From Psychrobacter sp. UBA3962 (GTDB taxonomy: Bacteria; Pseudomonadota; Gammaproteobacteria; Pseudomonadales; Moraxellaceae): a stretch of DNA of 64,000 bases. This document shows, piece by piece, positions 34,005 through 43,862 of this stretch; position 1 is the stretch's first letter, and every line of letters begins with the position of its first letter. The notes under the pieces were generated by a model that was not told the origin of the DNA, did not search any database, and saw only the letters and a list, made by a program, of their open reading frames with translations. Location of the stretch: positions 4,186 to 68,185 of the forward strand of contig NZ_DGDC01000003.1 of assembly GCF_002385225.1 (NCBI RefSeq), given 5' to 3'. The position numbers were made by a program, and so were the translations under genes.

Positions 34005-36098
34005 TTAAGCCAACTTATCACCTACTTTGCACTCATCTGGTAAAGTAATTACCACTAACCCGGTTTTTGGGTCACCAGAAGATAAAATCATACCTTCTGA
34101 AACGCCAAACTTCATCTTACGCGGAGCAAGATTAGTCACACAGATAACCTTCTTATTGGCCAATTGTTCAGGCTCATAAAACTTGCGAATGCCACTAAAG
34201 ACATTGATGGGCTGATCTTTACCCACATCAAGAGTGAACTGAAGCAACTTGTCAGCGCCTTCCACATAATTACACTCAAGGACTTGAGCCACAGTCATCT
34301 CGACCTTCATGAAGTCATCAAATTCAATGTAGTCGCTTGCCGCGGTATCCGCTTTTTTATTTGACGAAGATTTTTTATCTTCAGCTGCAGGAGCTGGTGC
34401 GGCTGCAGCTTGTAAATCTTGCTTAGAATCTTCAATCATGGCATCAATCTGTGCTTGTTCGATACGCTGCATTAATGGCTTAAACTTATTAATTTGATGG
34501 CCTAATAACAGCTCATGACGGCTAGCGAAACTTAAGTCATCAATGTTTAAGAATGCTTTGGCATTGTCAGTAAGCTCTGGCAATACGGGAGCCAAATACA
34601 CCATCAATTGACGGAAAATATTAATAGCCACGGTACATACGTCTTGAACTTCTTGCTCACGGCCTTCTTCTTTGGCCATAGCCCAAGGTTTTTTGCTATC
34701 AATGTATTCGTTGGCTTTGTCCGCACACTGCATAATTAGGCGCATGGCTCGGCTAAATTCACGATTTTCATAAGCCGTTGCAATTTCCTCTCCGGCACGA
34801 ACAATCTCATTCAATAGCTCAGGCTCAGCACAGTTTTCAGAAAGCATACCGTCGTATTTTTTAACGATGAAGCCGGCACTACGACTGGCGATATTGACTA
34901 CTTTTCCGACCATGTCAGAGTTTACTTTTTGCATGAAGTCAGCGAAGTCTAAGTTAATATCCTCTACTTTTTCAGACAGCTTACTAGCAAAGTAGTAACG
35001 TAGATATTCTGGATGCAAGTGTTTGGCGAACGTTTCTGCTTGAATAAAGGTACCACGCGACTTACTCATCTTATCGCCGTTAACCATTAAGAAGCCATGA
35101 GCGAATACACCAGTTGGGGTGCGGTATTGAGCACCGGCCAACATGGCAGGCCAGAACAATGCATGGAAATAAACAATGTCTTTACCAATAAAGTGATAAA
35201 GCTCAGTTTTATGCTGATTTTCTTCTAGCCAGTAGTCATCAAAGTTTAAGGCAGGCTTAGCAGGATCAGTGGAGTTCTTACGCTGTTCACATAAGTTCTT
35301 GAAGCTGGCCATATAGCCCACAGGAGCATCTAGCCAAACATAAAAGTATTTATCAGGTTCATTCTCTGGGGTATCTGGGATTTTAAAACCGAAGTAGGGG
35401 GCATCACGAGAAATATCCCAGCTGGCTAGTCCGGCCTCAAACCACTCTTGTAACTTATTGGCCACTGAAGGCTGTAATCGACCTTCATCGGTAGTCCATT
35501 GCTGTAAGAACTGCTCAAACTCTGGCAAGTTAAAGAAGTAGTGCTTAGAGGTTTTTAGAATTGGTGTCGCCTCTGATAGAGTTGAGTATGGATTTTTTAG
35601 TTCGGTGGCGTCATAGGTGGTACCACAAACCTCACAGTTATCTCCATACTGATCTTGTGCTCCACACTCAGGGCACTCACCTTTAACAAAGCGGTCGGCT
35701 AAAAACAAACCTTTTTCAGGATCAAATAACTGTTTAACGTCTTTAGTTGAGATATGACCTTCATTATTTAAACGGCGATAAATTCGTTCAGATAACTCAC
35801 GGTTTTCTTCTGAGTGAGTTGAATAGTAGTTATCAAAATTAATTAAGAACTTACTAAAATCCGCTTCGTGAGAAGCTTTTACGTTTGCGATTTGCTCTTC
35901 TGGACTAATGCCATTGGCTTCAGCCTTTAGCATAATGGCGGTGCCGTGAGCGTCGTCAGCACAAACATAAGTTACTTGATGACCCTGAGCCTTCATAGCT
36001 CTTACCCAGATGTCAGTTTGAATGTATTCAACCAAGTGGCCTAGATGGATAGGGCCGTTGGCATAGGGAAGGGCACTGGTAACAAGAATTTGACGCAC
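34005..36098 (-). CDS. metG: methionyl-tRNA synthetase
   Basis: Class I aminoacyl-tRNA synthetase of 697 residues. The ATP site is PYANGPIHLGHLVEY (HLGH, about 18-21), zinc-binding cysteines are in CPECGAQ and CEVCGTTYD, and the KMSKSRG loop follows in the middle. The C-terminal tRNA-binding (EMAP/Trbp111-like) domain is present (DDFMKVEMTVAQVLE, FSGIRKFYEPEQL), linked by an Ala/Lys-rich stretch. Translation starts at GTG, supported by an AGGTGA upstream. It is divergent from the fatty acid permease gene. Confidence 0.98.
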   Translation of the reverse strand: MRQILVTSALPYANGPIHLGHLVEYIQTDIWVRAMKAQGHQVTYVCADDAHGTAIMLKAEANGISPEEQIANVKASHEADFSKFLINFDNYYSTHSEENRELSERIYRRLNNEGHISTKDVKQLFDPEKGLFLADRFVKGECPECGAQDQYGDNCEVCGTTYDATELKNPYSTLSEATPILKTSKHYFFNLPEFEQFLQQWTTDEGRLQPSVANKLQEWFEAGLASWDISRDAPYFGFKIPDTPENEPDKYFYVWLDAPVGYMASFKNLCEQRKNSTDPAKPALNFDDYWLEENQHKTELYHFIGKDIVYFHALFWPAMLAGAQYRTPTGVFAHGFLMVNGDKMSKSRGTFIQAETFAKHLHPEYLRYYFASKLSEKVEDINLDFADFMQKVNSDMVGKVVNIASRSAGFIVKKYDGMLSENCAEPELLNEIVRAGEEIATAYENREFSRAMRLIMQCADKANEYIDSKKPWAMAKEEGREQEVQDVCTVAINIFRQLMVYLAPVLPELTDNAKAFLNIDDLSFASRHELLLGHQINKFKPLMQRIEQAQIDAMIEDSKQDLQAAAAPAPAAEDKKSSSNKKADTAASDYIEFDDFMKVEMTVAQVLECNYVEGADKLLQFTLDVGKDQPINVFSGIRKFYEPEQLANKKVICVTNLAPRKMKFGVSEGMILSSGDPKTGLVVITLPDECKVGDKLA

Positions 36099-36387
36099 AA
36101 AATCACCTATAAAGTTTATTAGTTTTTAAGAAGATTATCTGAATATAAGATGTGTGCCTATGATACCGCAAATGGCATAAAAATGGGAATTAACCTCTAT
36201 TTAAATAGGCTGATTTAGAAAAAGTTAACTTAGGGATAAGAGGGTCATGAGGCTAGGTTAGCTTCGCATACAAAAAAATTATTAGAGTTGATTCGGGGGA
36301 TTTCAAAAAATATAAGATTCAGATAATATGAGGGGCATAGTGCGTAATGTTTAAGGATTAAACAATTGTTTTTAACAAGGATTTGTT

Positions 36388-37728
36388 ATGTTCCAACTTC
36401 TCACCAACGCCAGTGTACAGCTGGTCAATAGATTTCTACCTTCTCCTTTTGTTTTCTCGATTATCTTAACGTTCATTGCCTTACTAGCAGGCATGATACT
36501 TACTGGTCAAAATGTGTTAGAAATGGCGGGTCACTGGGGGAATAGCCTGTGGTCTTTACACAGTTTTGCAATGCAAATGGCTCTGATTCTGGTAACCGGT
36601 TATGCCTTTGCTAATGCACCAATAATTCAGCGTTTTTTGGATAATTTAGCCAGTAAGGTCACATCACCGGGGATGGCGATTGTTATTTCTACCTTGGTGG
36701 GGTTGGCAGGCTCATGGATTAACTGGGGATTTGGATTAGTGGTAGGGGCTATCTTTGCCAAGTCATTGGCTCGTAAAGTCCCTAACGTTGACTATCCATT
36801 ATTAGTAGCTGCTGCTTACTCAGGATTTGTGATTTGGCATGGAGGTTTTTCTGGGTCAATCCCACTTACTTTAAGTTCGGGCGGTGAAAACTTACAAAAA
36901 TTATCAGGGGGAGTGCTTACCGAAGCAGTGCCTTTATCAGAAACTATCTTTGCTTCCTATAATCTTATTATACTAGGTGCTTTAATTGTTATCTTACCTT
37001 TGATAAACCGTTTAATGCATCCCAAGAACCCAATAACGGTAGATCCTTCACTGATCAAAATTGAAAGATTAGTCGTTCCTGAAAAAAACACACCTGCCCA
37101 AAAGCTTGATGATAGTCGAGTAGTGGCTTGGGTTCTATTTGCATTTGCTATCTTGTATTACATTAATTACTTTACTAACAATGGCTTTAACTTAAGTCTT
37201 GATATCGTAATTGGCTTGTTTTTGTTTATTGGTTTAATGGCTCATGGTACTTTGGAGAGGTATTACCGAGCGGTAAAGTCTGGTATTGGTGGTATAGCAG
37301 GCATCGTATTACTCTTCCCATTCTATGGAGGGATTATGGGTATTATGACGGGAGCAAACGCTCAAGGTGTATCTATAAGTACGGAAGTCACTGAATTTTT
37401 TATCAATAACGCTACAGCTGATAGCTTCCCAGTTTATGCCTTCTTAAGCGCAGGTTTGGTTAACGTATTTGTTCCCTCAGGTGGAGGACAGTTTGCAGTA
37501 CAAGGTCCGGTAATGATGCCGGCAGGGATGGCACTAGGGGTTTCTCCCAGCATTACAGCGATGGCAATCGCTTGGGGAGATGCGTGGACCAATATGATTC
37601 AACCATTCTGGGCACTGCCCCTATTAGGTATTGCTGGATTAGATGCCCGTGCCATCATGGGCTACTGCTTAATCATTTTGGTAGCATCAGGAGCAATAAT
37701 CACAGCTGGATTCTGGCTGTTGGTATAG
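36388..37728 (+). CDS. short-chain fatty acid transporter, AtoE family
   Basis: Inner-membrane permease of 446 residues with about eleven helices. The N-terminal RFLPSPFVFSIILTFIALL, the repeated GSWINWGFGLVVGAIFAK and the FVPSGGGQFAVQGPVMMPAG loop are typical of AtoE. It is expected to import butyrate, acetoacetate or similar acids. The CoA-transferase genes 129 bases downstream on the same strand would activate the imported acid, so the three form a functional unit. AAGGA lies about seven bases before ATG. Confidence 0.92.
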   Translation: MFQLLTNASVQLVNRFLPSPFVFSIILTFIALLAGMILTGQNVLEMAGHWGNSLWSLHSFAMQMALILVTGYAFANAPIIQRFLDNLASKVTSPGMAIVISTLVGLAGSWINWGFGLVVGAIFAKSLARKVPNVDYPLLVAAAYSGFVIWHGGFSGSIPLTLSSGGENLQKLSGGVLTEAVPLSETIFASYNLIILGALIVILPLINRLMHPKNPITVDPSLIKIERLVVPEKNTPAQKLDDSRVVAWVLFAFAILYYINYFTNNGFNLSLDIVIGLFLFIGLMAHGTLERYYRAVKSGIGGIAGIVLLFPFYGGIMGIMTGANAQGVSISTEVTEFFINNATADSFPVYAFLSAGLVNVFVPSGGGQFAVQGPVMMPAGMALGVSPSITAMAIAWGDAWTNMIQPFWALPLLGIAGLDARAIMGYCLIILVASGAIITAGFWLLV

Positions 37729-37856
37729 AGGATAATACAGATAACTTTGTTTTATATTTGAAACCAGTTAAACTGGGTTGGTTAACATTTGTACTTTTAT
37801 TTCGATAAATTAGCATTAAGCTATATTCTTAAGTTGATTCAAACAGGGAGAGAATA

Positions 37857-38558
37857 ATGAGTCAATCGAAACTTTATGACAGCGCTGAGTCTGCTTTAAA
37901 GGACATTATCAAGGATGGGCAAACTTTGGCTATTGGCGGCTTTGGACTGTGCGGTATTCCTGAAGCCCTTATTTTAGCCTTAAGGGACAGCGGGGCAAAA
38001 GAGCTGACCTGTATTAGTAACAATGCTGGGGTAGATGATTTTGGCCTAGGGCTACTATTAAAAACTCGTCAGATTAAAAAAATGATTTCCTCTTATGTGG
38101 GCGAGAACAAAGAGTTTGAACGTCAGTTCTTAGGGGGTGAGTTAGAGGTTGAGTTAACACCCCAAGGCACTTTGGCAGAGAAGCTACGTGCAGGGGGTGC
38201 AGGTATCCCAGCATTTTATACAGCAACAGGTGTGGGCACACAGGTGGCCGAAGGTAAAGAAACTCGTGAATTTAACGGCCGCACTTATATCCTAGAGCAC
38301 TCACTGACTGCTGACGTAGCGTTAGTAAAAGCCCAAAAAGCGGATAAAGCGGGCAATCTTATTTTTAATAAAACCGCACGTAACTTTAATCCAGACTGTG
38401 CCATGGCGGGCAAAATCACAGTAGCTGAAGTAGAAGAAATTGTTGAAATTGGTGAGCTGGATGCTGATGAAATTCATCTGCCAGGTATTTTTGTACAACG
38501 TTTAATATTAAATAGCACCCCAGAAAAACGCATTGAAAAAATTACTGTGAAAAAATAA
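37857..38558 (+). CDS. scoA: 3-oxoacid CoA-transferase subunit A
   Basis: Alpha subunit (233 residues) of a succinyl-CoA:3-ketoacid or acetoacetate CoA-transferase. It has the conserved AIGGFGLCGIPEALI and CISNNAGVDDFGLG near the N-terminus, a SSYVGENKEFERQFL block, and a C-terminal GELDADEIHLPGIFVQR typical of ScoA. It pairs with subunit B, 97 bases downstream. Together with the AtoE permease it points to use of acetoacetate or short acyl compounds. A GGGAG ribosome-binding site precedes ATG. An atoD/atoA-type assignment with a different acyl donor cannot be excluded. Confidence 0.92.
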   Translation: MSQSKLYDSAESALKDIIKDGQTLAIGGFGLCGIPEALILALRDSGAKELTCISNNAGVDDFGLGLLLKTRQIKKMISSYVGENKEFERQFLGGELEVELTPQGTLAEKLRAGGAGIPAFYTATGVGTQVAEGKETREFNGRTYILEHSLTADVALVKAQKADKAGNLIFNKTARNFNPDCAMAGKITVAEVEEIVEIGELDADEIHLPGIFVQRLILNSTPEKRIEKITVKK

Positions 38559-38655
38559 AGCCATAAAATCAATGCTAATAGCTACTAACTACTAACTAAT
38601 AGCTAATTGGTAAAAGATATTTTGTAAAAATAAAAAGCACACAAGGAGTATTAAC

Positions 38656-39285
38656 ATGGCATGGACTAGAGAGCAAATGGCTCAACGCGCCGCTAAAGAG
38701 TTACAAGATGGTTTTTATGTGAATTTAGGAATCGGTTTACCTACGATGGTGGCAAACTATATTCCTGAAGGTGTGAATGTTTGGCTACAATCAGAAAACG
38801 GCCTATTGGGTATTGGCGAATTTCCGACAGAAGATAATGTTGACCCAGATTTAATTAATGCCGGCAAGCAAACAGTAACTGCTAAGCCTGGTGCTAGCTT
38901 CTTTGGTAGCTCAGAATCCTTCGCTATGATTCGTGGTGGCCATGTGAACCTAGCTATTTTGGGGGCAATGGAAGTCTCTGAACAAGGTGACTTAGCCAAC
39001 TGGATGATCCCAGGAAAAATGGTAAAGGGCATGGGCGGTGCAATGGACTTAGTGGCTGGCGTGCAGCGAGTTATTGTGCTTATGGAACAAATTAATAAAC
39101 ACGGTGAGCCCAAAATATTGGCCGAGTGTCAGTTGCCATTAACCGGAAAAAAAGTAGTTGACCGTATCATCACCGAGTTTGCAGTAATGGATGTCACTGA
39201 TAATGGTCTTAAACTGGTAGAGTTAGCTGACGGCGTAAGCTTTGAAGAGCTACAAAAGCATACTCCCGTCACCATTACTCAATAA
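38656..39285 (+). CDS. scoB: 3-oxoacid CoA-transferase subunit B
   Basis: Beta subunit (209 residues) carrying the catalytic glutamate in LQSENGLLGIG. Other conserved parts are NLGIGLPTMVANYIPEG near the N-terminus and GKMVKGMGGAMDLVAG with the CoA-binding glycine run. AAGGAG is well placed before ATG. It ends 350 bases before mgtE and is followed by a strong terminator at 39547-39572. Confidence 0.94.
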   Translation: MAWTREQMAQRAAKELQDGFYVNLGIGLPTMVANYIPEGVNVWLQSENGLLGIGEFPTEDNVDPDLINAGKQTVTAKPGASFFGSSESFAMIRGGHVNLAILGAMEVSEQGDLANWMIPGKMVKGMGGAMDLVAGVQRVIVLMEQINKHGEPKILAECQLPLTGKKVVDRIITEFAVMDVTDNGLKLVELADGVSFEELQKHTPVTITQ

Positions 39286-39298
39286 GAAAAAGTCGGCA

Positions 39299-39386
39299 GT
39301 TTAAACCTAGAAGTCGTTCTTTTAACAATCAGACCCTTGTTAAAAAAACGACAATCGCTTAGCATCTCTTTTAGTTAGGTTTAAAC
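39299..39386. repeat. 88-bp nested inverted repeat
   Basis: The outer arms GTTTAAACCTA and TAGGTTTAAAC (39299-39309 and 39376-39386) are perfect over 11 bases. Inside them lies a second hairpin: GTCGTT-TTTTAACAA pairs with TTGTTAAAA-AACGAC (39313-39328 and 39337-39352) with one mismatch and an eight-base loop. It begins 13 bases after the scoB stop. It is not a normal terminator because no T tract follows. No second copy was noticed in the window. Confidence 0.75.
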
Positions 39387-39546
39387 CGTATTTACGGCAT
39401 AAAATAGCAAAACAATGAGTGCTATGGCTAAGTTCAGATACCACAAAATCTAAATTTATATATAAATGTTGTTATATGAATGACTTTTTTAAACTGCCAC
39501 TTATTTCAACTGCCCTAATAAAGCTAGTATTTAGAGTCTAAATAAG

Positions 39547-39578
39547 GAGCCAATAAGATAACTATTGGCTCTTTTTTT
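39547..39578 (+). terminator. intrinsic terminator before mgtE
   Basis: GAGCCAATA and TATTGGCTC form a perfect nine-pair stem with a short loop and seven T following. It separates scoB from mgtE. Confidence 0.92.
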
Positions 39579-39635
39579 ATTATTTTATTTCTATGGTTAC
39601 TTGCAACAAAGACTGGGCTGCAAGGAGTACAAATT

Positions 39636-40973
39636 ATGGATCATAAAGCGACCGCATTATTATTAAAAAATGCCATTGAAAATCAAAAATTTGACCAAGC
39701 CGTAGATCAATTAAAGGATTTGCGCCCGATCGACATTGCCGACATATTGGTTTTATTAGATCCCGATATGTCGTGGAAATTACTAGAGAAGCTACCGGAT
39801 AGGGCCACAGTCTTTTCTTATCTTGACCCAGAAGATCAAGTTGAAATGGCCTTCTTATTTCCAAGAGCCAGCCTTGCCAAACTAGTGGGCGAGATGCCAT
39901 CGGATGAGCGAACCGACTTATATAAGCGTTTAGACCAAACTCAGCGAGATGCCTTATTACCCGCTTTGGCTCAAGCTGAGCGCGAAGACATTAGACGACT
40001 TTCTGCCTATGCTGAAAAAACAGCTGGGGCCTTAATGACCTCGGATTACGCCACCTTAAAGGCACAAATGACGGTGGCTGAAGCTTTGGCTGCCTTGAGA
40101 TTAGAGGCTCCTGATGCTGAGACTATTTATCATGCTTACGTTATCGATGAACAGCGCAAGCTACAAGGGGTTGTCTCGTTAAGAACATTAATCTTGGCCT
40201 CACCAGATCAGCTGATCGGCGATATCATGCTGACCAAAGTAGTGGCAACCAATGTCCATGAAGACCAAGAAGATGTGGCAAAAACCATTGCCCGTTATGA
40301 CCTAATTGCACTGCCTATTATTGACAATAACGGAGCGTTGGTAGGTATTGTCACCCATGATGACGCGATGGACGTGGCCAGTGATGAAGCCACAGATGAC
40401 TTCCATAAGTCAGGGGGTGTTTCAAGTTTGGTCGGCAGCTTTAAAGACACCAGTATTCGAATATTATATCGTAAACGTGTGTTTTGGCTGGTTTTTTTAG
40501 TATTTGGTAACCTAATTTCAGGCGTGGGAATTGCTCACTTTGAGGATGTGATTGCTGCTAACCTGGTCTTGGTATTCTTCCTACCTTTATTGGTTGATAG
40601 TGGTGGTAACGCGGGTTCTCAGTCTGCTACCTTGATGGTACGCGCCTTGGCGACTGGAGAGGTAGTTATGCGTGACTGGTTCTCACTATTAGGCCGTGAG
40701 GCAATGGTTGCTTTATTGCTAGGTATCACTATGGCTGCGGCTATTTCAATCATTGGTTATTTCCGTGGGGATGCGGTGGTATCATTAGTACTCGCCTTGA
40801 GTATGGTGTCTGTGGTCATGATTGGCTGTGTGATTGGGATGAGCTTGCCGTTTGTGCTAAATAAACTGGGCTTTGACCCTGCCAGCGCTAGTGCACCTTT
40901 AATTACCTCAGTGTGTGATGCTTCAGGTGTGGCCATCTATCTGTTTATTGCTTCTAAGTTTTTAGTGCTTTAA
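39636..40973 (+). CDS. mgtE: magnesium transporter MgtE
   Basis: Mg2+ channel-type transporter of 445 residues. The N-terminal superhelical MgtE_N domain (to about 125) includes LRPIDIADILVLLDPD and the TAGALMTSDY start of the two CBS domains. The C-terminal membrane part has about five helices with LLVDSGGNAGSQSATLMVRALATGE, the Mg-selective pore motif. Cytoplasmic Mg2+ sensing by the N and CBS domains gates the channel in this family. AAGGAG precedes ATG. No riboswitch was found upstream. Confidence 0.96.
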   Translation: MDHKATALLLKNAIENQKFDQAVDQLKDLRPIDIADILVLLDPDMSWKLLEKLPDRATVFSYLDPEDQVEMAFLFPRASLAKLVGEMPSDERTDLYKRLDQTQRDALLPALAQAEREDIRRLSAYAEKTAGALMTSDYATLKAQMTVAEALAALRLEAPDAETIYHAYVIDEQRKLQGVVSLRTLILASPDQLIGDIMLTKVVATNVHEDQEDVAKTIARYDLIALPIIDNNGALVGIVTHDDAMDVASDEATDDFHKSGGVSSLVGSFKDTSIRILYRKRVFWLVFLVFGNLISGVGIAHFEDVIAANLVLVFFLPLLVDSGGNAGSQSATLMVRALATGEVVMRDWFSLLGREAMVALLLGITMAAAISIIGYFRGDAVVSLVLALSMVSVVMIGCVIGMSLPFVLNKLGFDPASASAPLITSVCDASGVAIYLFIASKFLVL

Positions 40974-41254
40974 TAGCTCAAACTAACTAACAGTAGATAA
41001 ATAAAAATAGAAAAGTAAGCTTAAGCCTCAGACTAAAGAAAAGGGCGATAGTCTTAAAGTCATTGTGGTTTTTTTCTGTCATAAATTGAGCTAAACTGAT
41101 TTGTTATATCATAAGTTTACTTATTAGTAGGCTATATCATAAAGGTACATACTGATACATACTACAGTGCGGGGCTTCACTAAACCCTAAAGCTCAAGTG
41201 TTAATCGAAAATGTACTGTAGCAGATAGTCTTGATAAGTTACTAAGGGGCAATA

Positions 41255-42505
41255 ATGTTTGATTTTATAAAAAAAACGATTCAGAAAAATACCCTAAAAA
41301 ATGAAGATTCTCAGCAAACCGAAAAATTAGAAGTGGCGGCTAAAGAGGTCATGGCCAATTATCCGCAGGGCCGTGGTAGAAATGAGTTAATTAAGTTTCA
41401 GTATCATGGGGATACGGTGACTTTAGATTTGCGTTTAGATGAAAAGGCAGATCCTGAAGAAGTGCAAAGACAGCTTGGCCTAAAACTAAAACCTTATGGC
41501 GTAGAAGAAGTTAACTTAAATATTACCCTGCTACCGAAAGCCACCGGAGTCGATACCATGTCTGATAAGAGTGCTATGCCTGTCAGCTCTACCAAAGGTG
41601 GCGCCAAGACTTTGCCAAAAACCATCGATGCTGCTGCCAAAAAATCTACAGACGCTGAGCCACCAATTACCAAACGTGCTCCAACTCAATCGAGCCTGCA
41701 GCCTCATCCCCGTATTAAGCATATTTTAGTAGTGGCCTCAGGCAAAGGGGGTGTAGGAAAATCTACCACCACGGTTAATATTGCTTTGGCACTACAAAAG
41801 CTAGGGAATCGTGTTGGGGTGTTGGATGCAGATATCTATGGTCCTTCTATGCCCAGTATGCTTGGCGTGGAAGGAGTGAAGCCTCAGTTAGAAAATGAGC
41901 AGTTTGTACCAGTAGAAGCTCATGGTCTAGCCATGTTATCTATTGGCAGCTTACTTGATGGCGATAATACTCCTGTGGCTTGGCGTGGTCCAAAAGCCAC
42001 CGGAGCGCTGATGCAGCTATTTAATCAGACCAACTGGCCGATGCTGGATTACTTGGTGATTGATATGCCGCCAGGTACAGGGGATATCCAGTTGACATTG
42101 GCTCAGCGTATCCCAGTCACAGGGGCAGTGATTGTCACCACCCCGCAGCATATTGCCCTAATGGATGCCCAAAAAGGCATTGAGATGTTCAATAAAACCA
42201 GCATCCCAGTGATAGGCGTGGTGGAGAATATGGCACTACATACTTGCTCAAACTGTGGCCATACAGAAGCCATATTTGGAGCAGGCGGTGGAGAGTCAAT
42301 TGCCAAAGAATATCAAGTGCCATTATTAGGTCAACTGCCCCTAGCTAGTGACATCCGAGCTCAAGCTGACAAAGGCGTGCCTAGTGTTATTGCCAATGAC
42401 GGCCAGGGTGATGATTATGCCCCGTTCTACCTTGATATCGCTACTAATATCGAAGCCAATATAGAGAGGTTTGCTAAGAAACGTGATGATGGTCGTATAT
42501 TCTAA
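41255..42505 (+). CDS. apbC: Mrp/ApbC-type iron-sulfur carrier P-loop ATPase
   Basis: Mrp/NBP35 family protein of 416 residues that binds and transfers iron-sulfur clusters. The N-terminal DUF59-like domain is followed by a low-complexity Ser/Lys/Thr linker (about 100-150). The deviant Walker A GKGGVGKS lies at about 163-170, DMPPGTGD follows, and the cluster-binding CSNC pair lies near residue 330. Its stop overlaps the start of the next gene (TAATG), so the DUF2804 protein is probably translationally coupled. It lies about 3.5 kb upstream of the complex I operon, whose maturation needs such carriers; that link is inference. Confidence 0.94.
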   Translation: MFDFIKKTIQKNTLKNEDSQQTEKLEVAAKEVMANYPQGRGRNELIKFQYHGDTVTLDLRLDEKADPEEVQRQLGLKLKPYGVEEVNLNITLLPKATGVDTMSDKSAMPVSSTKGGAKTLPKTIDAAAKKSTDAEPPITKRAPTQSSLQPHPRIKHILVVASGKGGVGKSTTTVNIALALQKLGNRVGVLDADIYGPSMPSMLGVEGVKPQLENEQFVPVEAHGLAMLSIGSLLDGDNTPVAWRGPKATGALMQLFNQTNWPMLDYLVIDMPPGTGDIQLTLAQRIPVTGAVIVTTPQHIALMDAQKGIEMFNKTSIPVIGVVENMALHTCSNCGHTEAIFGAGGGESIAKEYQVPLLGQLPLASDIRAQADKGVPSVIANDGQGDDYAPFYLDIATNIEANIERFAKKRDDGRIF

Positions 42506-43605
42506 TGACAAATAAAACTGCTTATGACTTGCCCTGTATTGATAAGCTTATAGAGCAGGGCCAACCTCAATTTGGGGTATTCTCCCAAGTAAATCAAATA
42601 AATTATTTGGATTACCATAGCCATTTAATTTCACAAAAGCCTGTTGCTCAGTGGCGCAAACAACTAAAAGCCAATCAGTTTGCCTTTATTCAAATAGTAC
42701 ATGGGTCTTATCGAATCTGCCTAGCAGTTGCTACGATTAAACTGGCAACGACGGCTTTTGCTTATATTTATCATGAAGACACTAAGCAATTTGAGATAGT
42801 TGAAGCTTTATTGCCTCTGACTATAAATACTCAGTTTATCGGTGATCACCAAAACGGTGAGATGGTCTTTGAGCACGATAAACTAACGGTAAAAATGCAC
42901 TTTTCGCCAGAGTTTGTCAGTGTCAGATTAAATAGTGAAGCCTTCACCGTGGACGCCGACTTACAACGTGCTCAGCAGCCACTTGCCGTGTGCTCCCCAT
43001 CGGGTAGAAGAGGCTGGACCTTTACCCAAAAAGAACCATTTGTTTCCACTTCTGGCGAGTTAATCCTACAAAGTTCGTCCAAGCATTATGCTAAGACCGA
43101 TAACAGTGAAGGGGACCATAATAATCCGACTCTAATTAAGTTTGATTCTTTAACCCGTGCCAATTTAGATTGGACCTTAGGATTTATGCGCCACGAGACC
43201 AACTGGTTTTGGAGCTGTATTAATACCCAGCTTGAAGAGAATCGGGACTTTATGCTCAATTTGTCTATGGGCGTTAATGAAACTGGAGTCAGTGAAAATG
43301 CATGCTGGCTAGACGGTAAGATCTATCATTTACCACCAGTGATGTTCCGAAGAGACAGTCTAGATGGTGAAAAGAGTACTACTTGGAGCATAAGCCATCA
43401 AAATCTTGGCTGGAGTAAGGTTGATATTGAGTTGACCTTTACCCCGATTAAAGTCTATAAGAAAACAGATAACTATGCTTTAGTAGCCAGTATCTTTGAG
43501 CAGTGGATAGGCTATTACTCAGGCCATATCAAGCTTGACAATGATGAAGTGATAGTTCTAGACCAAGTGATGGGCCTAGCAGAAGATCATTTTGCTAAAT
43601 GGTAA
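42505..43605 (+). CDS. DUF2804 family protein
   Basis: A 366-residue protein of unknown function recognised as DUF2804 by the patterns GWTFTQKEPF, MRHETNWFWSCIN, NLSMGVNETGVSENACW and the C-terminal GLAEDHFAKW. There is no signal peptide. The family is widespread but uncharacterised; beta-rich folds are likely. The ATG overlaps the stop of the Mrp gene, suggesting co-translation. Whether it helps iron-sulfur transfer is untested. Confidence 0.8.
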   Translation: MTNKTAYDLPCIDKLIEQGQPQFGVFSQVNQINYLDYHSHLISQKPVAQWRKQLKANQFAFIQIVHGSYRICLAVATIKLATTAFAYIYHEDTKQFEIVEALLPLTINTQFIGDHQNGEMVFEHDKLTVKMHFSPEFVSVRLNSEAFTVDADLQRAQQPLAVCSPSGRRGWTFTQKEPFVSTSGELILQSSSKHYAKTDNSEGDHNNPTLIKFDSLTRANLDWTLGFMRHETNWFWSCINTQLEENRDFMLNLSMGVNETGVSENACWLDGKIYHLPPVMFRRDSLDGEKSTTWSISHQNLGWSKVDIELTFTPIKVYKKTDNYALVASIFEQWIGYYSGHIKLDNDEVIVLDQVMGLAEDHFAKW

Positions 43606-43862
43606 AGAGCGCATGCAGCTAAGCTAATTAAGATATAAAACATAAGCTGGTAGGGGTTGTTTACATTTTTAATGAGGGAATACTGCACAGTATTAGCACA
43701 AAGTTGTTAATGAGCGTAAAATAGCCCCACTAAATGATCTGATTCGACAGCACAATCAATAATGCGGCTGTAAATAAAAAGTTGAATCTTATATAATTGA
43801 ACTTTTTTTATAATATATTATTTTAAATTAGTAGTTTTAAATCAATAGCTTGAGGGTGTAAA

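Larger units (their letters stand above)
39286..39635. other. intergenic region with a nested inverted repeat and terminator
   Basis: This 350-base gap holds an 88-bp nested inverted repeat (39299-39386), a CCGTA/TACGG mini-hairpin directly after it (39386-39397), an AT-rich stretch, and a strong terminator at 39547-39572. No M-box magnesium riboswitch features were seen in front of mgtE. Confidence 0.6.

Noticed and set aside
38757..39113. Minus-strand reading frame of 118 codons
   Set aside because: Antisense within scoB, which has clear catalytic motifs; composition is that of a shadow frame.
39398..39635. Possible Mg-sensing M-box before mgtE
   Set aside because: No M-box core was visible; the gap has only the inverted repeat and terminator.
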